From Bacillota bacterium (GTDB lineage Bacteria > Bacillota > Dethiobacteria > DTU022): a stretch of DNA of 18,285 bases. Positions 13,558 to 18,285 of this stretch are shown piece by piece; positions within the stretch are counted from its first letter, which is position 1; each line of letters starts with the position of its first letter. Made by a program: the position numbers and the translations under genes. The notes under the pieces are model-generated. The model was not told where the DNA came from and did not search any database. It was given only the letters and a program-made list of their open reading frames with translations. The stretch lies in the NCBI GenBank assembly GCA_012727685.1, contig JAAYGO010000239.1, positions 1 to 18,285 on the forward strand. The letters are read 5' to 3'.

Positions 13558-15519
13558 TCAGATCTCTACGGCTACATTAAAACCGTCGTGGATGGCAGCC
13601 TTGACATTTTGCGGCTTGACCGCATCGCCAATGATATACACGTCGGGCGCCGTTTCGGCAAAGCTCCTGGCCAGATCGGCGCGGGCTTTAAAGCCCAGGG
13701 CCAGCACCACCGTATCGGCGGGGATGGTGTAGCGCTTCCATTCTTTATCCATAACTACAACCCCGCCAGCGGTGATCTCTTCGATCTTCACTTCCGTGAT
13801 CACCCGGACCCCGTGTTTTTGGAACAGATCCAGCAGGGCAAACTTCATGATATCGTGCACGTCGGAGAGCAGCTCCCTCTCGTCAACCATCTCCACAACC
13901 GTGACCTTTTTCCCTTCCTGGGCCAGGTGCAGCGCCGCCTCGCAGCCAGTCAGGCCGCCTCCGGCCACGACAACCCTTTCTCCTACGGCCGCCTTGCCCA
14001 GGTGGACCTGCCCCGCCTCCACAACATTAGCGCCATCCACCCCGGGTATGGTCGGAACTAGCGGTTCAGAGCCGACGGCCACGATCACCACATCCGCTTT
14101 TTCCGCCTGCACCATTTCGGGAGTCGCCGCGGTATTCAGTTTGACGGTGACATTGGCGGCCTCTCCGGTCTGGCGCACAAGCCAGGCCAGAAAACGCCTC
14201 ATGTCCCCTTTAAAGGGCGGTCCAGACGCCACAATTACATTGCCGCCCAGTTGATTGCTTTTCTCGAAGAGCACTACCTCGTGACCCCGGGCGGAAGCGA
14301 CGATGGCCGCCTCCATCCCGGCGGGACCGCCGCCCACGACGACCACTTTCTTTCGCTTGGCAGCCGGTTTTAAAACGGCAAACTCCGTTTCCCGCCCCAG
14401 AACGGGATTGACGGCGCAGCGGATCGGCAGATTGAGGCGGTTGCAGTAATGGCAGCGCAGGCAGGGCCGGCTCTCTTCCGGCTCCCCGCGCCGCGATTTA
14501 TTCACGATTTCAGGATCGGCCAGGATGGCCCGGACCATGGCTACCATGTCGGCCTTTCCGGAAGCAATGATCTCTTCCGCCATCTCCAGATCGCTGATGG
14601 AGCCGACAGTGGTGATCGGCACGCGCAGGGCCTTTTTCAGCTTCTCCGCGTAATGAACGTTATAGCCGTGCGGCAGGTAGGTCGATTGAATAATATGGTG
14701 CACGAGATCCGGATCGCTTAACAGGCCGGCCGACACGTGAAGCAGATCGATTTTATCTTCGATCATCTTCACAAATTCGATCGTTTCTTCCGGCTCCATG
14801 CCGCCGGGCACCATTTCACTGGCGCTGATCCGGTATTCGATGGCCAGCCTGTCGCCGACTCGCTTCCGGATGGCGGAGAGAACCTCGATGGGAAAGCGGG
14901 CCCTGTTTTCCAGGCTGCCGCCGTAACGGTCCCGCCTCTTGTTGGAGTAAGGCGACAAGAACTGGGCGAGCAGGTTTCCATGGGCGCCGTGGATCATGAT
15001 CATCTCGAAGCCGGCCTTGAGGCATCTTTCCGCGGCGGCAGCGTAATTTTCAATCACCCTGTCGATCATATCCTGGTCCATTTCGACCACCGGATTAACC
15101 CTTCTGCCTTCCATTTGGGCCATGAGCTCTTCCCGCTTGCATGGTATGGGAGAAGGCCCGATGGGGTTCTGCCTGCGATTGAGGATCATTCTGCCGCCGT
15201 GGCTGAGCTCAATGGAAATCTTGGCGCCATACCTGTGCACCGCTTCCGCCAGCAAGCTCAGCCCGGCGATCACGCTGTCATCACCCAGGTTCAACTGAAA
15301 CTCGTGGTCCTTGGCATATTCAAAATCCACCGGCGATTCGCCGATCGTGATGATGCCGGCTCCGCCCCTGGCGAGCGACTGCACAAAGGCAATCATCTCT
15401 TTGTTTACATAACCGTCAGGCGGGTTTAAAAAGGAAAGGGCAGGAGCAAACTCAATGCGATTTTTAACCTCGACCTTCCCAATCCGAAACGGAGAAAAAA
15501 CATGTGGATAAGCGCTCAA
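13558..15519 (-). CDS. NADH:flavin oxidoreductase/ene-reductase (Old Yellow Enzyme type, FadH/BaiCD-like)
   Basis: A 653-residue multidomain flavoenzyme. Residues 1-345 form an FMN TIM barrel (PFRIGKVEVKNRI at 10-22, HGAHGNLLAQFLSPYSNKR at 177-195, RYGGSLENRARF at 198-209). A [4Fe-4S] site follows with Cys353, Cys356, Cys359 and Cys368. A glutathione-reductase-like FAD/NAD(P)H module completes it, with VVVVGGGPAG at 392-401, a second nucleotide loop AGGGLTG near 518-524, and a final YIIGDA. Relatives include 2,4-dienoyl-CoA reductase, 2-enoate reductase, BaiCD and trimethylamine dehydrogenase, so reduction of an activated C=C bond is likely but the substrate is unknown. The start is TTG, with AAGGGAGG eight bases upstream. 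It lies between the Fe-ADH (57-base gap) and AOR (16-base gap) and could pass electrons within the pathway. Confidence 0.92.
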   Translation of the reverse strand: MSAYPHVFSPFRIGKVEVKNRIEFAPALSFLNPPDGYVNKEMIAFVQSLARGGAGIITIGESPVDFEYAKDHEFQLNLGDDSVIAGLSLLAEAVHRYGAKISIELSHGGRMILNRRQNPIGPSPIPCKREELMAQMEGRRVNPVVEMDQDMIDRVIENYAAAAERCLKAGFEMIMIHGAHGNLLAQFLSPYSNKRRDRYGGSLENRARFPIEVLSAIRKRVGDRLAIEYRISASEMVPGGMEPEETIEFVKMIEDKIDLLHVSAGLLSDPDLVHHIIQSTYLPHGYNVHYAEKLKKALRVPITTVGSISDLEMAEEIIASGKADMVAMVRAILADPEIVNKSRRGEPEESRPCLRCHYCNRLNLPIRCAVNPVLGRETEFAVLKPAAKRKKVVVVGGGPAGMEAAIVASARGHEVVLFEKSNQLGGNVIVASGPPFKGDMRRFLAWLVRQTGEAANVTVKLNTAATPEMVQAEKADVVIVAVGSEPLVPTIPGVDGANVVEAGQVHLGKAAVGERVVVAGGGLTGCEAALHLAQEGKKVTVVEMVDERELLSDVHDIMKFALLDLFQKHGVRVITEVKIEEITAGGVVVMDKEWKRYTIPADTVVLALGFKARADLARSFAETAPDVYIIGDAVKPQNVKAAIHDGFNVAVEI

Positions 15520-15576
15520 TGCTCATGCCTCCCTTCTCAAATCACGCTGCCAAAGCTTAACGGGACCGGGCAAAAG

Positions 15577-16734
15577 CTAGTTCTCCTCATATGCCCTTTC
15601 CAGCAAAGTGGTGATATCGGCCAGGGTCGGGGTTACCGGTGCGGTAACCAGTCCGAGCTCCATAATTTCAGGGGCGATGGCCAGCACATCCTTTTTCGCC
15701 AGCCCCAAAGATTTAAGATTCGGCATCTCAATGGCCTTCATAACTTTCTGAATTGTCTCGCGCGCGATGCGGCCAATTTCCTTAGGGGGAGCCCCCTCGG
15801 GAACCATGCCGCCCAGCGCTTCGGCGATCAATTTAACCTTGTCCGGCAGCACCGGGGCAATAAACTCGACCACCTGCGGCAGGCAGGTGCAGCAGGAGAG
15901 GCCGTGCGCCATCTTAAAGTTGGCCCCCAGGCGCCTGCCGATGTCGTGTCCCAAATGGCAGAGCGGTCCGAGCATGGACATCCCGCCCAAGGAGGCGGCA
16001 AACATCATCCCTTCACGCGCTTCCAGATCGGAGCCATCCCGGTAAGCGCGCACCAGGTATTTGCCGGCCAGCGTTATGCCTTCCCTGGCAAATGTTTCGC
16101 AGAAGCGATTGGACCATTTTGAAGTAAACGACTCCACCAGGTGGCAGAGGGCGTCCATGCCGGTAATCGCCGTAACCCGGGGAGGCAGGCTGAGCGTCAG
16201 CTCCGGATCAACAATGCCCAGGTCAACGGAGCGGCCGACAATCTCCACCACATCCTTGGCATTCCGCCTGGTGTCGGTAATCGTTCCCCCCGGGGTATGT
16301 TCGGAACCTGTCCCCGCCGTTGTCGGCACCACAATCAGCGGCTTGTCAGCATTCTTAACGCCTTTAAAGCGGCCAAAATACTGGTTGATCGGCGGAGGAT
16401 TGCTCAGCAAAACCTTCACTCCCTTGGCGGTATCGAGGGAACTGCCGCCGCCGATACCGACCACCCCGTCAACCTTCTCATTTATCCCCAGCATGCCGGC
16501 CTCATCGACCAGCCAGTCGGGCGGATCGGGAAGCACCCGATCAAAGGAAACGGTCTCGATGCCGGCTGCATGGATGTAGCCGAGGAGCGGATCTACGATC
16601 CCGGCCTCCTTTACCCCTTGATCATAAACCACCAGGACCTTTTGACAGCCGAACTCCTTCAGCTTATCACCGATTACTCTGGAGGTTCCTACCCCAAAAA
16701 GGGTGGGATTCGGGCTGGAAAAAATACTGGGCAT
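15577..16734 (-). CDS. Iron-containing alcohol dehydrogenase (group III)
   Basis: NAD(P)-dependent dehydrogenase interconverting alcohols and aldehydes or ketones. The 385 residues contain the nucleotide-binding GGGSSLDTAK at 95-104, PTTAGTGSE at 137-145, and the metal ligands Asp194 and His198 in GMDALCHLVESF, His263 in CHLGHDIG, and His277 in MAHGLS. These correspond to Asp196, His200, His263 and His277 of E. coli FucO. The ATG is fixed by GAGGAGG eight bases upstream and the normal family beginning (a beta strand, then a FGxGT-like motif); an open extension to 16938 overlaps the nitroreductase gene and is not real. It follows the nitroreductase by 37 bases and precedes the ene-reductase. 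With the AOR it could link acid, aldehyde and alcohol. Confidence 0.94.
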   Translation of the reverse strand: MPSIFSSPNPTLFGVGTSRVIGDKLKEFGCQKVLVVYDQGVKEAGIVDPLLGYIHAAGIETVSFDRVLPDPPDWLVDEAGMLGINEKVDGVVGIGGGSSLDTAKGVKVLLSNPPPINQYFGRFKGVKNADKPLIVVPTTAGTGSEHTPGGTITDTRRNAKDVVEIVGRSVDLGIVDPELTLSLPPRVTAITGMDALCHLVESFTSKWSNRFCETFAREGITLAGKYLVRAYRDGSDLEAREGMMFAASLGGMSMLGPLCHLGHDIGRRLGANFKMAHGLSCCTCLPQVVEFIAPVLPDKVKLIAEALGGMVPEGAPPKEIGRIARETIQKVMKAIEMPNLKSLGLAKKDVLAIAPEIMELGLVTAPVTPTLADITTLLERAYEEN

Positions 16735-16771
16735 CGCTTGAGCCTCCTCATCTAGGTATGAACGGGCGCCG

Positions 16772-17332
16772 CTAGCGGATATAGCTGAACACCTCTTTAT
16801 TTCTTGCCGGCGCCGCGGGATTTTCATCTTTATAGCCGAGCAGCACTGCACAGATATGGCTGTATCCTTCGGGGACGCCCAGTTCTTTTCCAAGCTCCCG
16901 CCCCTCGGCGGTGGCAAAGAGGTAACCCGAAGAAGCAATGATACAGGAACCGAGGTTTAAAGATTCCGCCGCCAGGACCATATTCTGTGCCGCCAGGGCG
17001 CAGTCGATTTGCGACAGCGGCAAATTTTCAGGGGCAGTGATTAAAACAACTGTGGGCGCGTTATAAAAGGGATTGTAATCGGGATTGTCAGCCAGCCTTT
17101 TCTTAATAAACTCACTGCCGTATACGGGAATATTTTTTCTGATGATCTCCACCATCCGCTGCAGCATTTTGGGGTCCTGCACTACGGAAAAATGCCACTT
17201 CTGGCGGTTCGTGGCGCTCGGGGCATAGATGGCGCACTCTAAAATGGCCTGCAAATCTGATTCCTTGATCTGCTCCGCCCTGTACTTGCGGATGCTTCTC
17301 CTGCTCTTAATGACCTTGATCGCTTCATTCAT
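16772..17332 (-). CDS. Nitroreductase-family FMN oxidoreductase
   Basis: A 186-residue protein of the nitroreductase fold, usually an FMN-binding homodimer using NAD(P)H. It shows the N-terminal phosphate-binding RRSIRKY at 11-17, APSATNRQKWHF at 37-48 (flavin contacts), an ALAAQNMVLAAESLNLGSC helix near 112-130, and LLGYKDE close to the end. The physiological substrate of such genes is rarely a nitro compound; quinones, enones and flavins are alternatives. I chose the ATG at 17330-17332, as homologues start at MNE; AAAGGAG lies 12 bases upstream. A GTG one codon earlier (17335), at nine bases, is equally acceptable. It is the first gene after a terminator, so it probably heads the operon with the Fe-ADH, ene-reductase, AOR and MoaD genes. 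Confidence 0.88.
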   Translation of the reverse strand: MNEAIKVIKSRRSIRKYRAEQIKESDLQAILECAIYAPSATNRQKWHFSVVQDPKMLQRMVEIIRKNIPVYGSEFIKKRLADNPDYNPFYNAPTVVLITAPENLPLSQIDCALAAQNMVLAAESLNLGSCIIASSGYLFATAEGRELGKELGVPEGYSHICAVLLGYKDENPAAPARNKEVFSYIR

Positions 17333-17449
17333 CACCAGAAATTGCTCCTTTATTTGTAGTTTAAATTTCACTTTTATTTTATATTAGATTTACCGGTTAT
17401 CCAGATTTACTTTCGTCATTTATCCATCTGCCTGTTCATTCACCCGCAT

Positions 17450-17469
17450 CATGGGCAGGCCCCATGGGG
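17450..17469. repeat. Palindromic sites upstream of the nitroreductase operon
   Basis: CATGGG (17450-17455) and CCCATG (17461-17466) form a six-base inverted repeat with a five-base spacer, overlapping the perfect ten-base palindrome CCCCATGGGG (17460-17469). They lie about 120 bases upstream of the nitroreductase start, in the gap that should hold the operon promoter. The nearest -10-like sequence is TATAAA in the AT-rich stretch at about 17380-17390, with no clear -35. A regulator site is possible but unsupported. Confidence 0.25.
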
Positions 17470-17492
17470 GCTAGGTTAAGCTTGCCGGGAAG

Positions 17493-17523
17493 TAAAAAAT
17501 GAAAGGCAGGTAATTCCTGGGCC
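17493..17523 (-). terminator. Intrinsic terminator after the partial AOR gene
   Basis: On the minus strand GGC-CC-AGG pairs with CCT-GCC around AATTA, with a two-base bulge, and is followed by TTTCATTTTTTAC. It lies 30 bases past the stop of the AOR-family gene and would separate it from the nitroreductase operon. Confidence 0.5.
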
Positions 17524-17553
17524 AAGCAGATTCCTCAGGAGCAACCTCACCCA

Positions 17554-18285
17554 TTAGGAGCCATTTTTAAAAGTCCTGGCCAGATTTTCCGGCGGCACAT
17601 GAAAGGTTATTCCAGTAATTTCGGACCTCTCCGTATAGAAAAATGAAGGGAGCACATCGTCCGTATCCTTCCAGCCTGCAGCCTTGTTAAACTCCCTCTC
17701 CAGCTTCAGCGTCAGTTCGCCCAGGGCTGTAAGCCGATCCGGCAGAGCCTCGCCACCGTAAAGGGCGGCATATAGCTCCGCCAGTTTCTCCAGATGCTTA
17801 TTCCAGAAAATCCAGGCAAAACCACAGAAAAGGCTGTCGGTCATGGCAAACATGGACTGGACCTTTTTCGAGACGCTGCAAATCTCTTCGGGCGGCATCT
17901 CCGCGCAGGTTCCCTCGAAGGGGGCGACCGTATGATCGGCGCCCATGGCGCTGGTGGCATAAGCCACCCCCGTAACCACTGCACCGCGCGGGTCATAGCC
18001 GCTCATGGCCTGGTGCTTGCATGCCGGAATACGCTTGACTCCGAGGTAGTTGCCGGTAGCCTCGGCGCCGTTCCCCATGATCCTGCCGAACTCCGTGCCC
18101 TCCGCCATCTCCCTGAGCAGCGCCAGGGCTGCTTCGCCGTCACCCCAGGGAATCTTCCCCGCCTCCATGCAGAGCGCTATGGTAGCCCCTGTTTCAATGG
18201 TATCGAGCCCCAGGTCGTCGCAGAACCGATCCATGCGCATGATCACATTGTAGTCGGTAATCTCGCAATTGGCACCGCACAGGGC
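17554..18285 (-). CDS. Second aldehyde:ferredoxin oxidoreductase-family protein (C-terminal part, cut by window edge)
   Basis: The frame runs open to the right edge; the 243 codons present are the C-terminal 40% or so of an AOR-family enzyme. In-frame sequence before the first GTG (18244-18246) reads ALCGANCEITDYN, so that GTG is not the start. Family landmarks are DDLGLDTIETGATIAL, GYDPRGAVVTGVAYATSAMGADHT, a conserved cysteine in SLFCGF that may be the fourth cluster ligand, and the typical ending EFNKAAGW...DDVLPSFFYTE. It differs clearly from the AOR at 11640-13541 in the middle region (GYDPRG...GADHT versus HDPKFAPGF...GGLGH), so the two belong to different subfamilies and are not a recent duplication. 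No MoaD-like gene follows it. A terminator separates it from the nitroreductase operon. Confidence 0.9.
   Translation of the reverse strand, partial: ALCGANCEITDYNVIMRMDRFCDDLGLDTIETGATIALCMEAGKIPWGDGEAALALLREMAEGTEFGRIMGNGAEATGNYLGVKRIPACKHQAMSGYDPRGAVVTGVAYATSAMGADHTVAPFEGTCAEMPPEEICSVSKKVQSMFAMTDSLFCGFAWIFWNKHLEKLAELYAALYGGEALPDRLTALGELTLKLEREFNKAAGWKDTDDVLPSFFYTERSEITGITFHVPPENLARTFKNGS

Noticed and set aside
12799..13580. Two overlapping 199-codon plus-strand open frames
   Set aside because: Both are antisense to the aldehyde oxidoreductase gene, which is strongly supported.
14737..15429. 230-codon plus-strand open frame
   Set aside because: Antisense to the FMN barrel of the ene-reductase; His/Asp-rich shadow without start signals.
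16735..16938. N-terminal extension of the alcohol dehydrogenase
   Set aside because: Overlaps the nitroreductase gene, is unlike any dehydrogenase N-terminus, and a strong GAGGAGG site fixes the start at 16734.
1..18285. CRISPR array, insertion sequence, transposase, integrase or phage genes
   Set aside because: No regularly spaced repeats and no recombinase, transposase or phage structural motifs were seen in any frame.

Overview
The window looks like chromosome of an endospore-forming, fairly GC-rich member of the class Clostridia (Peptococcaceae-like; this is inference). The evidence is a GerM spore-germination lipoprotein and a DacF-type carboxypeptidase, a racE-gerM-rph-rdgB gene order like that of Bacillus subtilis, G-rich Shine-Dalgarno sites with some GTG and TTG starts, and tungsten-type aldehyde oxidoreductase genes typical of strict anaerobes.

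Layout. (1) 1-1129: an AT-rich stretch, an open frame without a start codon (312-521), and a small four-helix membrane protein that overlaps that frame by ATGA. (2) 1130-6781, all on the minus strand: UPF0316 membrane protein -> glutamate racemase -> GerM lipoprotein -> MreB-like protein -> RNase PH -> XTP/dITP pyrophosphatase -> tRNA-Pro(UGG). This is the conserved Firmicute block with a divergent MreB paralog inserted between gerM and rph. (3) 6831-11406: a DUF1287 lipoprotein, the C-terminal half of a GPH-family sugar transporter (probably a remnant), a DUF4163/DUF3298 lipoprotein with a possible IseA-like C-terminus, and divergent from it a D-Ala-D-Ala carboxypeptidase. (4) 11407-18285, all on the minus strand: a redox cluster, AOR-2 (cut by the window edge) -> terminator -> nitroreductase -> iron-dependent alcohol dehydrogenase -> Old Yellow Enzyme-type flavin/Fe-S ene-reductase -> aldehyde:ferredoxin oxidoreductase -> MoaD/ThiS sulfur carrier.

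How the genes may work together. The left and centre have a cell-wall and sporulation theme: D-Glu supply, actin-like MreB, GerM, D,D-carboxypeptidase, wall-related lipoproteins. The right block contains enzymes that could reduce a C=C bond (ene-reductase), interconvert acid and aldehyde (AOR), and interconvert aldehyde and alcohol (Fe-ADH). The MoaD-like protein overlaps the AOR gene and may serve its pterin cofactor. The substrate cannot be read from the sequence.

Promoters with good sigma-A hexamers were found before the tRNA, the UPF0316 gene and the DUF3298 lipoprotein. In the last two they rule out the longest possible start codon. The most notable items are the MreB-like protein with an altered nucleotide-binding motif, the AOR/ene-reductase/ADH cluster, and the start-less open frame at the left.
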